From: Roseomonas marmotae
GTDB taxonomy: Bacteria > Pseudomonadota > Alphaproteobacteria > Acetobacterales > Acetobacteraceae
Length of the DNA stretch: 64,000 nucleotides
Direction of reading: 5' to 3'
Assembly (NCBI RefSeq): GCF_017654485.1
Contig: NZ_CP061091.1
Location: 1,191,501 to 1,255,500 of the forward strand
In this document: piece by piece, positions 1 through 9,492 of the stretch
Layout of the letters: every line of letters begins with the position of its first letter
Numbering within the stretch: the stretch's first letter is position 1
Program-made: the position numbers and the translations under genes
The notes under the pieces: model-generated
The model's database searches: none
What the model was told of the DNA's origin: nothing
What the model saw: the letters and a program-made list of their open reading frames with translations, nothing else

Positions 1-167
1 GCGCGACCGCTCCTCCGGGCCGCCGCATGGGCCATGCCGGCGCCGTGATCTCGGGCGGCAAGGACACGGCCGCGGCCAAAATGGAAGCCATGCGCGCTGC
101 TGGCATTCATGTGGCCGAGAGCCCGGCCGCCCTGGGCTCGACCATGGTGAAGGCCATCGCTGGCTGA
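1..167 (+). CDS. sucD: Succinyl-CoA ligase alpha subunit, 3' end only
   Basis: Only the last ~54 codons are in the window; the reading frame begins at base 3 and stops at TGA 165-167. The visible peptide includes [18 protein letters not shown], the typical C-terminal stretch of SucD, which forms succinate from succinyl-CoA with the SucC subunit. It ends 204 bases before sucA on the same strand, which is the usual TCA-cycle order. The start and most of the protein lie upstream of the window. Confidence 0.9.
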   Translation, partial: ATAPPGRRMGHAGAVISGGKDTAAAKMEAMRAAGIHVAESPAALGSTMVKAIAG

Positions 168-274
168 TGTCTTCCGGCGCGCGACAAGGAACCGCGTCCC
201 GTCGCCGGCCCAGATCATGGGCCGCGCGATCCGGAGGGTTGCCATGACGCCGCCGCCGATCTTTTGTTCATGCG

Positions 275-300
275 CGCCGCCCCCATATCCAGGGGCGGCG
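275..300 (+). promoter_or_regulatory. Hairpin in the sucD-sucA gap
   Basis: Arms 275-283 and 292-300 (CGCCGCCCC / GGGGCGGCG) pair perfectly over 9 bp around an 8-nt loop, and a short T run (ATTTTGTG) follows. It could be an attenuator or a processing site that lowers sucAB expression relative to sucCD. The U tract is too weak to call a full terminator. Confidence 0.35.
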
Positions 301-371
301 ATGCATTTTGTGACGTCCGTGACCAATGAAAGCCACACTGCCCAGCCAAGGGGTGGGGTGAGGAGGAAGTA

Positions 372-3251
372 ATGGCCGGTATCGACATCCTGGCGAGTGC
401 GATGACGGGGGCGAACGCCGCCTTCCTCGCCGATCTCTATGCACGCTGGGTGGATAAGCCGGACAGCGTGGACCCGTCCTTCCAGGAGCTGTTCGCGGCC
501 CTGAACGACGATGCCCGCTCCGTGTTGCAGAACGCCACCGGTGCGTCCTGGGCCCCCCGCCCACGTGGCGGTTTCGCGCCCGAGCCCGAGGCGCCGAAGG
601 CCGACCCGAAGAAGGCTGGCGCTGGCGCGAATGCAGCCGACCCCGCCGCCGCCCGGCAGCAGGTGCTGGATTCGATCCGCGCCCTGATGCTGATCCGCGC
701 CTATCGCGTGCGCGGCCATCTGGAGGCGCAGCTGGACCCGCTGCATCTGCAGATACCCAAGACGCATCCGGAGCTCGACCCCGCGACCTACGGCTTCAGC
801 GAAGCCGACATGGACCGGCCGATCTTCATCAACCGCGTGCTGGGCAAGGATACTGCCACGCTGCGCGAGATCATCGCGATCTGCCGCGCCAGCTATTGCG
901 GGCCGATCGGCGTCGAGTTCATGCATATCCAGGACCCCGAGCAGAAGTCCTGGATGCAGCAGAAGATCGAGGGTGCGCCCTGGGCGCAGGTTTTTGACGC
1001 GGCGGCCAAGCGCCAGATCCTGCAGCAGCTGACCGAGGCCGAGGGCTTCGAGGCTTTCTGCGCCCGCAAGTATGTGGGCACCAAGCGCTTTGGCCTGGAG
1101 GGCGGCGAGGTCACCATCCCCGCCCTGCAGACCATCATCGCCACCGCCGCCGAGCAGGGCGTGGCCGAGATCGCCATCGGCATGGCCCATCGTGGCCGCC
1201 TGAACACGCTGGTGAACGTGGTGAAGAAGCCCTTCACCCGCGTCTTCGCCGAGTTCAAGGGCGTCTCCGCCAACCCGGACGATGTCCAGGGCTCGGGCGA
1301 CGTGAAGTATCACCTCGGCACTTCCACCGATATCGAGATCAACGGCCGCCAGATTCACCTGTCGCTGCAGCCCAACCCTTCGCATCTCGAGGTCGTGGAC
1401 CCCGTGGTGATGGGTAAGGTGCGCGCGCGCCAGGACATGGCGGGCGACACCAAGGCCCGCCGCAGCGTCATGGGCATCCTGCTGCATGGCGACGCCGCCT
1501 TCGCCGGCCAGGGCGTGGTCTATGAGACCCTGGCGATGAGCCAGCTCATCGGCTACCGCACCGGCGGCACGGTGCATGTGGTGACCAACAACCAGATCGG
1601 CTTCACCACCGTCCCGGTGCATGCCTATTCCGGCCTGTACTGCACGGATGTCGCCAAGTCCGTGCAGGCGCCGATCCTGCATGTGAACGGCGACGATCCG
1701 GAAGCGGTGGTCTTCTGCGCCCGCCTCGCGGCCGAATACCGCATGAAGTTCGGCGCCGATATCGTGCTGGACATCGTCTGCTACCGCCGTCACGGCCATA
1801 ACGAGACGGACGAGCCGGCCTTCACCCAGCCGATCATGTATGCCCGCATCAAGGAGACCAAGACGACCCGCACCCTCTATGCGGAGCGTCTGGCCCATAG
1901 CGGCGCCGTGCCGGCCGAGGACGGCAAGGCCATGCTGGATGCCTTCAATGCCCAGCTGGAGGAGGCCTATGAGGCCGCCCAGACCTTCAAGCCGAACAAG
2001 GCGGACTGGCTGGAAGGCCACTGGGCCGGGCTGAAGGCCGCCGGCTCCTCCGAGGAGGAGAAGGAGGAAGGCACCGCCGTGGCGCTGGACACGCTGCGCG
2101 AGGTTGGCAGCGCCCTCAGCCGCGTGCCGGAAGGCTTCAATACCAACAGCAAGATCATCCGCCAGCTCGAGGCCAAGAAGAACGCCATCGAGACCGGCGA
2201 GGGGATCGACTGGGCGACCGGCGAGGCGCTGGCCTTCGGCTCCCTGCTGCTGGAAGGCCATCGCATCCGCCTCTCGGGCGAGGATGTGCAGCGCGGCACC
2301 TTCAGCCACCGCCACTGCGTGCTGATCGACCAGCAGAACCAGGCGGACTACATGCCGCTGAACAACATCCGCGAGGGGCAGGCGCGGATGGAGGCCTTCA
2401 ACTCGCTGCTGAGCGAGATGGGCGTGCTGGGATTCGACTACGGCTATACGCTGGCCGACCCGAATACGCTGACGCTGTGGGAAGGCCAGTTCGGCGACTT
2501 CGCCAATGGCGCTCAGGTTGTGATCGACCAGTTCATCGCCTCGGCGGAGACGAAGTGGCTGCGCATGTCCGGCCTCGTGATGCTGCTGCCGCACGGCTAT
2601 GAAGGGCAGGGGCCGGAGCATTCCTCCGCCCGCCTGGAGCGCTATCTGCAGCTCTGCGCCGAGAACAACATGGCGGTCTGCAACTTCACGACCCCGGCCA
2701 ACTACTTCCACGCCCTGCGCCGGCAGTTGAAGCGCAACTACCGCAAGCCGCTGATCGTGATGACGCCGAAGTCCCTGCTGCGCCACAAGCTGGCCGTCAG
2801 CAGCCTGGCCGACTTCGCCCCCGGCAGCAACTTCCAGACCATGATCCCGGAGACCGATGCCCTGGTGGCGCCGGATCAGGTCAAGCGCGTCGTGATGTGC
2901 ACCGGCAAGGTCTATTACGACCTGCTGCAGGAGCGCCGGGACAAGGGCCTGCGCGACGTCGCGATCATCCGCCTGGAGCAGATGTATCCCTTCCCGAAGG
3001 TCACGATGGCCCGCATCCTGGCGGAGTACAAGAACGCCGAGGTCATCTGGTGCCAGGAGGAGCCCGAGAATATGGGCGCCTGGACCTTCGTGGACCGGCG
3101 TATCGAGAAGGTGCTCAAGGATCTGGGCAACAAGGCCCAGCGGCCCATCTATGCCGGCCGCGAGGAAGCGGCGAGCCCGGCCACCGGCTCCGCCAAGATC
3201 CATCAGCAGCAGCAGGAAGCCCTGGTGCGCGACGCGCTCGGCCTGTCCTAA
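372..3251 (+). CDS. sucA: 2-oxoglutarate dehydrogenase E1 component
   Basis: This 959-residue thiamine diphosphate enzyme decarboxylates 2-oxoglutarate and passes the succinyl group to the SucB lipoyl arm. The start ATG follows a strong ribosome site (GGAGGAAG). The N-terminus has the E1o-type segment (FLADLYARWVDKPDSVDPSF), followed by a Pro/Ala linker near residues 60-95. The active-site GMAHRGRLN lies near residue 270. The ThDP motif runs from GDAAFAGQG (about 372) to NNQIGFTT (about 405). The C-terminus carries the transketolase-like domains. Length is normal for the family. It is followed 38 bases later by sucB, so the two are very probably cotranscribed. Confidence 0.97.
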   Translation: MAGIDILASAMTGANAAFLADLYARWVDKPDSVDPSFQELFAALNDDARSVLQNATGASWAPRPRGGFAPEPEAPKADPKKAGAGANAADPAAARQQVLDSIRALMLIRAYRVRGHLEAQLDPLHLQIPKTHPELDPATYGFSEADMDRPIFINRVLGKDTATLREIIAICRASYCGPIGVEFMHIQDPEQKSWMQQKIEGAPWAQVFDAAAKRQILQQLTEAEGFEAFCARKYVGTKRFGLEGGEVTIPALQTIIATAAEQGVAEIAIGMAHRGRLNTLVNVVKKPFTRVFAEFKGVSANPDDVQGSGDVKYHLGTSTDIEINGRQIHLSLQPNPSHLEVVDPVVMGKVRARQDMAGDTKARRSVMGILLHGDAAFAGQGVVYETLAMSQLIGYRTGGTVHVVTNNQIGFTTVPVHAYSGLYCTDVAKSVQAPILHVNGDDPEAVVFCARLAAEYRMKFGADIVLDIVCYRRHGHNETDEPAFTQPIMYARIKETKTTRTLYAERLAHSGAVPAEDGKAMLDAFNAQLEEAYEAAQTFKPNKADWLEGHWAGLKAAGSSEEEKEEGTAVALDTLREVGSALSRVPEGFNTNSKIIRQLEAKKNAIETGEGIDWATGEALAFGSLLLEGHRIRLSGEDVQRGTFSHRHCVLIDQQNQADYMPLNNIREGQARMEAFNSLLSEMGVLGFDYGYTLADPNTLTLWEGQFGDFANGAQVVIDQFIASAETKWLRMSGLVMLLPHGYEGQGPEHSSARLERYLQLCAENNMAVCNFTTPANYFHALRRQLKRNYRKPLIVMTPKSLLRHKLAVSSLADFAPGSNFQTMIPETDALVAPDQVKRVVMCTGKVYYDLLQERRDKGLRDVAIIRLEQMYPFPKVTMARILAEYKNAEVIWCQEEPENMGAWTFVDRRIEKVLKDLGNKAQRPIYAGREEAASPATGSAKIHQQQQEALVRDALGLS

Positions 3252-3289
3252 AACGTAATCCGAGCAAGCACCGGTAGAGAGGCATTGAA

Positions 3290-4537
3290 ATGACCGAGAT
3301 TCTGGTCCCCACGCTGGGCGAGAGTGTTTCCACGGCCACCGTGGCCCGCTGGATGAAGAAGGCGGGCGAGTCGGTTGCCGCCGACGAGCCGCTGGTGGAA
3401 CTGGAGACCGACAAGGTGACGGTGGAGGTGAATGCCCCCGCCGCCGGCGTGCTGGAGGCGATCTCCGCCGATGAGGGTGCCGAGGTCGAGCCCGGCGCTC
3501 TTCTCGGCACCATCGCCGCTGGCGAGGGCAAGGTGTCCCCGAAGGCGACCGCCGTTCCGGGCACCGAGAAGCCTCAGGCTTCCGGCGGCTCCCCCAGCGC
3601 GCCGAAGGTCGAGACGCCGCGCGCGGCCACCGGCCCCGTCTCCGTGCCCGGTGGCGGACATGCGCCGCTGCCCGCCGCCGCCAAGATGATGGCCGAGAAC
3701 AATGTCTCGGCCGAGCAGATCGGCTCCGGCACGGCCAAGGACGGCCGGATCAGCAAGGGTGACGTGCAGGACTTCCTGGCCCGCCCGGCGTCCCAGCAGG
3801 CCGCCAAGCCGGCCGCCAAGGCCCCGCGTGCCCTGGAAGGCGGCGAGGAGCGGGTGAAGATGACCCGCCTGCGCAAGACCATCGCCAGCCGGCTGAAGGA
3901 GGCGCAGAACACGGCGGCCATGCTGACCACCTTCAACGAGGTGGACATGTCGGCCGTGATGGCGCTGCGGACCGAGTACAAGGACGCCTTCGAGAAGAAG
4001 CTCGGCACGAAGCTCGGCTTCATGTCCTTCTTCGTGAAGGCCTGCGTGACGGCGCTGAAGGAATACCCGGCGGTCAATGCCGAGATCGACGGCGACGACA
4101 TCGTCTACAAGAACTTCGTGCATATGGGCATCGCCGTCGGTGGCCCGAACGGCCTCGTCGTGCCGGTGCTGAAGAACGCCGATCAGATGTCCTTCGCCGA
4201 GATCGAGAAGTCGATCGCCGGCTTCGGCCGGAAGGCGCGCGACGGTCAGCTGAAGCTGGAGGAGCTCGCCGGTGGCAGCTTCACCATCACCAATGGCGGT
4301 ATCTACGGCTCGCTGCTCTCCACCCCCATCCTGAACCCGCCGCAGTCGGGCATCCTGGGCATGCATGCCATCAAGGAGCGCGCGATGGTGGTGGGCGGCA
4401 AGATCGAGGTGCGCCCGATGATGTATCTGGCGCTGTCCTACGACCACCGCATCGTCGACGGGAAGGAGGCTGTCTCCTTCCTGGTGCGCGTGAAGGAGAG
4501 CCTGGAGGATCCGCGGCGCCTGCTGCTGGATATCTGA
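3290..4537 (+). CDS. sucB: Dihydrolipoyllysine succinyltransferase (E2)
   Basis: This 415-residue protein is the core of the 2-oxoglutarate dehydrogenase complex. A single lipoyl domain occupies about residues 1-77, with the lipoylated Lys42 in ETDKVTVEV. After an Ala/Pro linker comes a peripheral-subunit-binding domain at about 122-166 ([11 protein letters not shown]...DGRISKGDV). The catalytic acyltransferase domain fills the rest, with the His386-x3-Asp390 pair in YDHRIVDG. It is the second gene of the sucAB unit and ends 26 bases before a strong terminator. The E3 partner lpd is not directly next; a reverse-strand regulator separates them. Confidence 0.97.
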   Translation: MTEILVPTLGESVSTATVARWMKKAGESVAADEPLVELETDKVTVEVNAPAAGVLEAISADEGAEVEPGALLGTIAAGEGKVSPKATAVPGTEKPQASGGSPSAPKVETPRAATGPVSVPGGGHAPLPAAAKMMAENNVSAEQIGSGTAKDGRISKGDVQDFLARPASQQAAKPAAKAPRALEGGEERVKMTRLRKTIASRLKEAQNTAAMLTTFNEVDMSAVMALRTEYKDAFEKKLGTKLGFMSFFVKACVTALKEYPAVNAEIDGDDIVYKNFVHMGIAVGGPNGLVVPVLKNADQMSFAEIEKSIAGFGRKARDGQLKLEELAGGSFTITNGGIYGSLLSTPILNPPQSGILGMHAIKERAMVVGGKIEVRPMMYLALSYDHRIVDGKEAVSFLVRVKESLEDPRRLLLDI

Positions 4538-4563
4538 TCCTTCCGTCAGCGCGGAACGAAGGG

Positions 4564-4596
4564 GCGGGGGCCGCGCGAGCGGCCCCCGCTTTTTTT
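4564..4596 (+). terminator. Rho-independent terminator of sucAB
   Basis: An 11-bp perfect GC stem (arms 4564-4574 and 4579-4589, GCGGGGGCCGC paired with its complement) with a GCGA tetraloop is followed directly by seven T residues (4590-4596). It sits 27 bases after the sucB stop. The T run overlaps the stop codon of the convergent regulator gene. Confidence 0.93.
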
Positions 4597-5470
4597 ATGC
4601 GCCGGCCCGGGCTGGCCGCAGGGGCAGGATGATCCGCGTCAGCCACTCCGCCGGGGGCAGGGTCCGGCAGTCGTTCAGGTATTCCTCCATGCAGGGCTGA
4701 TCCGCCGGCTCCCGCCCGCTGCCGGGCAGCCAGTCGCGGTAGAACCAGTCATAGGCGCGTTCCAGCTCCGCATAGGGGCCCCGGAAGGTGATGCAGGCGG
4801 CATGGCAGGCCGGCACCTCCAGGATGCGCGGATCATCGCCCTCCACCAGGACATCCGGCGCCACGGTGAAGCCGGCATCGGAGCGCAGCCGCGCGGCCGG
4901 CACGCTGCCGGGATCGTCGTGATAGAGGCCGAAGAAGCGCGTCTGCTCCGTGATCAGCTGCCGCGCCCGGCCCCAGGATTCCATCCGGTCGAAGGCACGG
5001 CCGATCTCGGCGTAAGGGCCGACATGGCGCGTGGCGGCCAGCCGGAGTGGGGGGATCTCCTCGCAACGGACTTCGAACATGCTGTGCTCCTTCATGGCTA
5101 TGGGCCGGAAGAAGCGGCCGATGCCCCCCTGGCGCCGGTAGGCGGCGGGCGGCAGCCCATGCGCCGCCTGGAAAGCGCGGGTGAAGGCCGCCACGCTGCC
5201 ATAGCCCGCCCGCCGGGCCACGCGCCCGATCGGCCGTGCCGTTCCGAGCAACTCGGAAGCCGCCCGTTGCAGCCTGTGGCGGCGCAGGGTCTCGGCCGGG
5301 GTTTCCCCCGTCATGGCACGGTAGATGCGGTGGAAATGACAGGACGAGAAGGCGGCGGCCTCCGCCAGCACCTCCAGCTGCGGCTCGCGATCCGGGTTGG
5401 CCGCCAGCCAGGCCATGGCACGGGCGATGCGGCGGTCGTAGTCCAGCAGGGTGCGCGGCTTCAGGGGCAT
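4595..5470 (-). CDS. AraC-family regulator with GyrI-like effector domain
   Basis: A 291-residue protein in two parts. Residues about 8-112 form an AraC-type double helix-turn-helix (LAEAAAFSSCHFHRIYRAMTG, then GYGSVAAFTRAF). Residues about 131-290 form a GyrI-like/SOUL-type small-molecule pocket (MFEVRCEEIPPLRLAATRHVGPY). This pairing is typical of Rob/BltR-like regulators that respond to drugs or other bulky ligands. I start it at the ATG at 5470, which has GGAAGGA upstream; the frame stays open much further upstream, but that part lies antisense to lpd and is not protein-like. It is convergent with sucB and divergent from lpd. Its target and ligand are unknown. Confidence 0.85.
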   Translation of the reverse strand: MPLKPRTLLDYDRRIARAMAWLAANPDREPQLEVLAEAAAFSSCHFHRIYRAMTGETPAETLRRHRLQRAASELLGTARPIGRVARRAGYGSVAAFTRAFQAAHGLPPAAYRRQGGIGRFFRPIAMKEHSMFEVRCEEIPPLRLAATRHVGPYAEIGRAFDRMESWGRARQLITEQTRFFGLYHDDPGSVPAARLRSDAGFTVAPDVLVEGDDPRILEVPACHAACITFRGPYAELERAYDWFYRDWLPGSGREPADQPCMEEYLNDCRTLPPAEWLTRIILPLRPARAGA

Positions 5471-5635
5471 CGGGGTCCTTCCGGTGATGCCATCCTGGGC
5501 AGCTTGCATTTGATCATGCTTGCGAAGCTCCCCGCGCATGGCTTTTCGCACCGCACAACTTCCTCGTCCCCCTTGCCCCTTCCGGTGGGCCGGGCCAGTT
5601 TCCGGTAACCGTTGTACAAGCAGGAACCCTGACTC

Positions 5636-7027
5636 ATGTCCGAGAGCTTCGACGTCATTGTCATCGGCGCCGGCCCTGGAGGCTATGTCTGCGCCATCCG
5701 TGCGGCGCAGCTCGGACTCAAGGTTGCCTGCGTCGAGAAGCGCGACACCCTGGGCGGCACCTGCCTGAACGTGGGCTGCATTCCCTCCAAGGCGCTGCTG
5801 CAATCCTCCGAGGTGTTCGAGGAGACGAAGCACAAGTTCGCCGACCACGGCATCCTGATCGATGGCGTGAAGCTGGACCTGGCGCGCATGCAGGCCCGGA
5901 AGGGTGAGGTGGTCGGCGCCAACGTCAAGGGCGTCGAGTTCCTCTTCAAGAAGAACAAGGTCACCTGGCTGAAGGGCGAGGGGAAGATCACCGCCCCCGG
6001 CAAGGTTGAGGTCGCCGGTCAGACCTATGACGCGAAGAACATCGTCATCGCCACGGGCTCCGACAGCATGCCGCTGCGGGGCGTCGAGGTGGACGAGAAG
6101 CAGATCGTCACCTCCACCGGCGCGCTGGAGCTGGAGAAGGTGCCGGGCCATCTGGTCGTCATCGGCGGCGGCGTGATCGGGCTGGAGCTGGGTTCCGTCT
6201 GGCGCCGCCTGGGCGCCGAGGTGACGGTGATCGAGTTCCTGGACCGCATCGTCCCCGGGACCGACGGGGAGACAGCCCGGCAGTTCGAGCGCGTGCTCAC
6301 CAAGCAGGGCATCAAGTTCAAGCTGAAGTCCAAGGTCACCGGCGCCACCCAGGCAGCGGATGGCGTGACCCTGACGGTGGAACCCGCCGCGGGTGGCGCG
6401 GTCGAGGAAGTGAAGGCCGATGTGGTGCTGCTGGCCATCGGCCGCCGCGCCTATACGGATGGCCTGGGCCTGGATACGGTCGGCGTGGAGCGGGACGAGC
6501 GCGGCCGCGTGAAGACCAATGGCCATTTCGCGACCAATGTTCCCGGCATCTATGCCATCGGTGACGTGATCGCCGGCCCCATGCTGGCCCACAAGGCCGA
6601 GGACGAGGGCGTGGCGCTGGCCGAGCAGCTGGTGGGCCAGGCCGGGCATGTGAACTACGGCGTCATCCCGAGCATCGTCTACACCTGGCCGGAAGTGGCC
6701 TCGGTCGGCGAGACGGAGGAGGAGCTGAAGGCCCGCGGCCAGGAGTACAAGTCCGGCAAGTTCCCCTTCACGGCCAATGGCCGCGCCCGCGCGATGGGCG
6801 ATACCGACGGCTTCGTGAAGATCCTGGCGGACAAGAAGACCGACCGGGTGCTGGGCTGCCATATCCTGGGCCCGGATGCCGGCACGCTGATCGCCGAAGT
6901 GGCCATCGCCATGGAATTCGGCGCCAGCGCCGAGGACGTGGCCCGCACCTGCCACGCCCACCCGACGCTGAATGAGGCAGTGAAGGAAGCGGCCCTGGCC
7001 GTGGACGGGCGCGCGTTGCACATCTGA
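5636..7027 (+). CDS. lpd: Dihydrolipoyl dehydrogenase (E3)
   Basis: This 463-residue flavoprotein reoxidises the dihydrolipoyl arms of 2-oxoacid dehydrogenases using NAD+. The N-terminal FAD fold GAGPGG is followed by the redox disulfide [13 protein letters not shown] (Cys43, Cys48). An NAD-binding [10 protein letters not shown] lies near residue 180. The C-terminal interface holds the catalytic His442-Glu447 pair (HAHPTLNEA). It has a private 165-bp upstream region shared with the divergent AraC/GyrI gene, so it is probably transcribed separately from sucAB and may also serve other complexes. Confidence 0.97.
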   Translation: MSESFDVIVIGAGPGGYVCAIRAAQLGLKVACVEKRDTLGGTCLNVGCIPSKALLQSSEVFEETKHKFADHGILIDGVKLDLARMQARKGEVVGANVKGVEFLFKKNKVTWLKGEGKITAPGKVEVAGQTYDAKNIVIATGSDSMPLRGVEVDEKQIVTSTGALELEKVPGHLVVIGGGVIGLELGSVWRRLGAEVTVIEFLDRIVPGTDGETARQFERVLTKQGIKFKLKSKVTGATQAADGVTLTVEPAAGGAVEEVKADVVLLAIGRRAYTDGLGLDTVGVERDERGRVKTNGHFATNVPGIYAIGDVIAGPMLAHKAEDEGVALAEQLVGQAGHVNYGVIPSIVYTWPEVASVGETEEELKARGQEYKSGKFPFTANGRARAMGDTDGFVKILADKKTDRVLGCHILGPDAGTLIAEVAIAMEFGASAEDVARTCHAHPTLNEAVKEAALAVDGRALHI

Positions 7028-7039
7028 GGGTCCGTCGCC

Positions 7040-7090
7040 CCAGGGGGCGCCGCCCCCTGGAACCCCTGCGGGGGTGGCAGTGCCACCCCA
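7040..7090. repeat. Cluster of GC-rich palindromes between lpd and xerC
   Basis: Two or three adjoining palindromes follow the lpd stop. A 9-bp stem with a 3-nt loop (7040-7048 with 7052-7060, CCAGGGGGC/GCCCCCTGG) is followed by ACCCC-TGCG-GGGGT (7062-7075) and a GGGGTGG/CCACCCC stem (7071-7090). There is no T run. The element lies between convergent genes. It looks like a dispersed intergenic palindrome (REP-like) or a two-way transcription barrier. I noticed no second copy in this window, but my scan was by eye. Confidence 0.5.
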
Positions 7091-7249
7091 GACCTCACCA
7101 TCGTTCGGGACTCCGGCACGGTAGTCTCGTCGGAGGCCCCGGACCTCCGGCATCGACGGGGGGTCAGGCCATCCGGCCTCCCCCTCAAAAGACGTGACGC
7201 GGGGGCAGGGGTGGGCTTTCCATCCCTTCGGCCCTGGCTGCTGCGAACC

Positions 7250-8161
7250 TTACCCGCCGCTGCGCGGATGCGCCTTCTGCCAGGTCTCCAGCAGCCGCGC
7301 CGCATCCACACTGGTATAGCGCTGCGTGGTGGAAAGGCTGGCATGGCCCAGCAGTTCCTGGATGGCGCGCAGATCGGCGCCGGCGCCCAGCAGATGGGTA
7401 GCGAAGGAATGGCGCAGCGCATGGGGCGTGGTGTGTTCCGGCAGCCCCGCCAGGCGGCGGTAGTCGCGCAGCGCCTTCTGGGCCACCGCCGCATCCAGCC
7501 GCCCGCCTCGCGCGCCCAGGAAAAGCGGGGCCTCGGGCGCCGGGCCGCCGCGCGCGGCCAGATACCCGGCGACCGCGGCCTCCACCGCCGGCAGCACCGG
7601 CACAACCCGTTCCTTGCCGCCCTTGCCGCGCACGCGCAGCCCGCTCCGGACACGCGGCGCGTCCCGCACATCCAGCGCCAGTGCCTCGGAAATACGCAGG
7701 CCGCAGCCATAGAGCAGGGTGAAGAGCGCCTTGTCGCGCGCCGCCAGCAGGGGGGTGCGCTCGACGCTGCCGGTATCGGCGGCCACCTCGCGGGCCTCGG
7801 CCACCCGCAGGGCGCGGGGGGCGGGGGTCTTGAGGCGGGGGCCGCGCAGCCCGGCGATGGCATCGGGCGAGATGCCGTGCCGCCGCGCCAGGAAGCGCAG
7901 GAAGCTGCGGATGGCTGCCAGCTGGCGGGCGCGGGTGGCGGTGCCGGCGCCGGCCTCGGCACGAAAGGCCAGGAAGGCGCGCAGGTCGGCCGGGCGCAGC
8001 GCGGCGATGGATGGGAGGTCCGGCTCTGCGCCCTGGTGGCGGGTCAGGAAGCCCAGCAGGTCCGCCAGGTCGGCGCCATAGGCTTCCAGGGTATGCGGGC
8101 TGGCGCGGCGCTCCTTCTCCAGCCATTCCAGGAAGGCGGCGCGGGCTTCGAGGCCCGTCAT
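7250..8161 (-). CDS. xerC: Tyrosine recombinase XerC
   Basis: This 303-residue recombinase resolves chromosome dimers at dif together with XerD. The N-terminal SAM-like core-binding domain spans about residues 1-90 and the catalytic domain about 115-300. The full catalytic set is visible: Arg156 (GCGLRISEAL), Lys180 (GKGGKERVVP), His247 and Arg250 (HALRHSFATHL), His273 (LGHASLSTTQRY) and Tyr282. The spacing matches XerC/D enzymes. The start is the ATG at 8161, which overlaps the DUF484 stop by 4 bases (ATGA), giving translational coupling. There are no flanking repeats or cargo, so this is the housekeeping enzyme and not a mobile integrase. Confidence 0.92.
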   Translation of the reverse strand: MTGLEARAAFLEWLEKERRASPHTLEAYGADLADLLGFLTRHQGAEPDLPSIAALRPADLRAFLAFRAEAGAGTATRARQLAAIRSFLRFLARRHGISPDAIAGLRGPRLKTPAPRALRVAEAREVAADTGSVERTPLLAARDKALFTLLYGCGLRISEALALDVRDAPRVRSGLRVRGKGGKERVVPVLPAVEAAVAGYLAARGGPAPEAPLFLGARGGRLDAAVAQKALRDYRRLAGLPEHTTPHALRHSFATHLLGAGADLRAIQELLGHASLSTTQRYTSVDAARLLETWQKAHPRSGG

Positions 8162-8766
8162 GGCCGGCCCAGCGCGGCCACCAGTGCGGCGGCCAGGAAG
8201 CGGAGTTGGGGAGCGGCGCCACTGCGGGGCAGGGCGGCTTCCCGCCGCGCGCCCAGCACCAGCATGACGGGCGGGCCGGGCAGGGGCAGGCGGGCCAGGG
8301 CATCGCGGGTGATCAGCGCGGCAGCCTCCCCATGCAGCAGGGCCGGATCGGCGGGATTGTCGCGCAGCAGGGTATCGCGACCGGAAGGCAGCAGCGCCTC
8401 CACCGTGCCGGGCGGCAGATGGACGCGGTGCGGCGCATGGGTGCCTTCCCCGGCCAGGGTGCAATGCTCCAGCCCCAGCAGGGCGGGCCATTCCTGCGCC
8501 ACGGCCTCCGCCGCGTCCGGGGCGGCGATCAGCGCCACCACCGCCCGCTGGGCGCGATGGACGAAACCATCCTCGGCCCGGGCAGTGGCCGCCAGCTCGC
8601 GGTTCGCGGCGCGCTCGGCGGCGATCATGGCGGCCATATGGTCGGCCAGTCCCTCGCCATGGATGCGGTGGGGCGGCGCCAGCAGCCGGTAGAGCTCCGG
8701 CCGCTCCGCCAGGAAGGAGGGGTTGGCGCGCAGCCAGGCCGCAACCCGGTCGGCGCCATCCGTCAT
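8158..8766 (-). CDS. DUF484 family protein
   Basis: A 202-residue protein with the DUF484 signature: a short N-terminal helical region (VAAWLRANPSFLAERPEL), a coiled segment (MAAMIAAERAANRELAATAR) and a GAF-like C-terminal half. The family is often encoded directly before xerC, as here, and its biochemical role is not established. The start codon shares one base with the fsa stop, and its own stop overlaps the xerC start by 4 bases, so fsa-DUF484-xerC form one tightly coupled operon. Confidence 0.8.
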   Translation of the reverse strand: MTDGADRVAAWLRANPSFLAERPELYRLLAPPHRIHGEGLADHMAAMIAAERAANRELAATARAEDGFVHRAQRAVVALIAAPDAAEAVAQEWPALLGLEHCTLAGEGTHAPHRVHLPPGTVEALLPSGRDTLLRDNPADPALLHGEAAALITRDALARLPLPGPPVMLVLGARREAALPRSGAAPQLRFLAAALVAALGRP

Positions 8767-9422
8767 CAGAGGATGCTCTGCCCCGTCTTCTTCCAGTCCG
8801 CCAGGAAGGCTTCCAGGCCACGGTCCGTCAGCGGGTGCTTGATCAGCTGGCGGATGACGGCGGGCGGCAGGGTGGCGACGCCGGCGCCGATCTTGGCGGC
8901 CTGCGCCAGGTGCAGCGGGTGGCGGATGGAGGCCACCAGCACCTCGGTCTTGATCGCGGGATAGTTGTCGTAGATCGTGACGATGTCCTCGATCAGCTGC
9001 ATGCCATCCTGCGCCAGGTCGTCCAGCCGGCCGACGAAGGGCGAGATGTAGGTGGCGCCCGCCTTGGCCGCGAGCAGCGCCTGGGTGGCGGAGAAGCAGA
9101 GGGTGACATTGACCGGCGTGCCCTCCTCCGACAGGGTGCGGCAGGTGCGGAGCCCGGCCTCGGTCAGCGGAACCTTCACCGCGACATTGGCGGCGATGTT
9201 GCGCAGGAAGCGCCCCTCGGCCAGCATGCCCTCATAGTCGGTCGCCGTGACCTCGGCGGAGACATGGCCGGGCGTGATGGCGCAGATTTCGGCGATGACC
9301 TCGGCCATCTTGCGGCCGGACTTGGCGATCAGCGAGGGATTGGTGGTGACGCCGTCGACCATGCCGAGTTCGGCGAGCGAGCGGATTTCGGATACCTCAG
9401 CGGTATCCACAAAGAACTTCAT
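8766..9422 (-). CDS. fsa: Transaldolase / fructose-6-phosphate aldolase family
   Basis: A 218-residue small transaldolase (TalC/FSA type). The N-terminus [16 protein letters not shown] is the family hallmark, and the Schiff-base lysine is Lys83 in [26 protein letters not shown] and [11 protein letters not shown] follow in the expected order. It acts in the non-oxidative pentose phosphate pathway or as an FSA-like aldolase; sequence alone does not separate these. The ATG at 9422 is preferred over an upstream in-frame start because it matches the family N-terminus and has AGGAA upstream. It is the first gene of the reverse operon and is divergent from priA across 70 bases. Confidence 0.88.
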   Translation of the reverse strand: MKFFVDTAEVSEIRSLAELGMVDGVTTNPSLIAKSGRKMAEVIAEICAITPGHVSAEVTATDYEGMLAEGRFLRNIAANVAVKVPLTEAGLRTCRTLSEEGTPVNVTLCFSATQALLAAKAGATYISPFVGRLDDLAQDGMQLIEDIVTIYDNYPAIKTEVLVASIRHPLHLAQAAKIGAGVATLPPAVIRQLIKHPLTDRGLEAFLADWKKTGQSIL

Positions 9423-9492
9423 GCTGCAATTCCTGGCGGCTGCGGGGTGGAATCCCCACATGAGGATAGTGTTACCGGGTGCAGGATAGCCG

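Noticed and set aside
5471-7153. Very long reverse open frame antisense to lpd, continuous with the AraC/GyrI gene
   Set aside because: High GC content leaves the antisense frame open. The translated part is His/Gly/Leu-rich with no domain, and the regulator has its own good start and ribosome site at 5470.
7250-8161. Tyrosine recombinase as a sign of an integrated element
   Set aside because: The length, residue set and DUF484 neighbour identify chromosomal XerC. There are no attachment repeats, cargo genes or adjacent tRNA.
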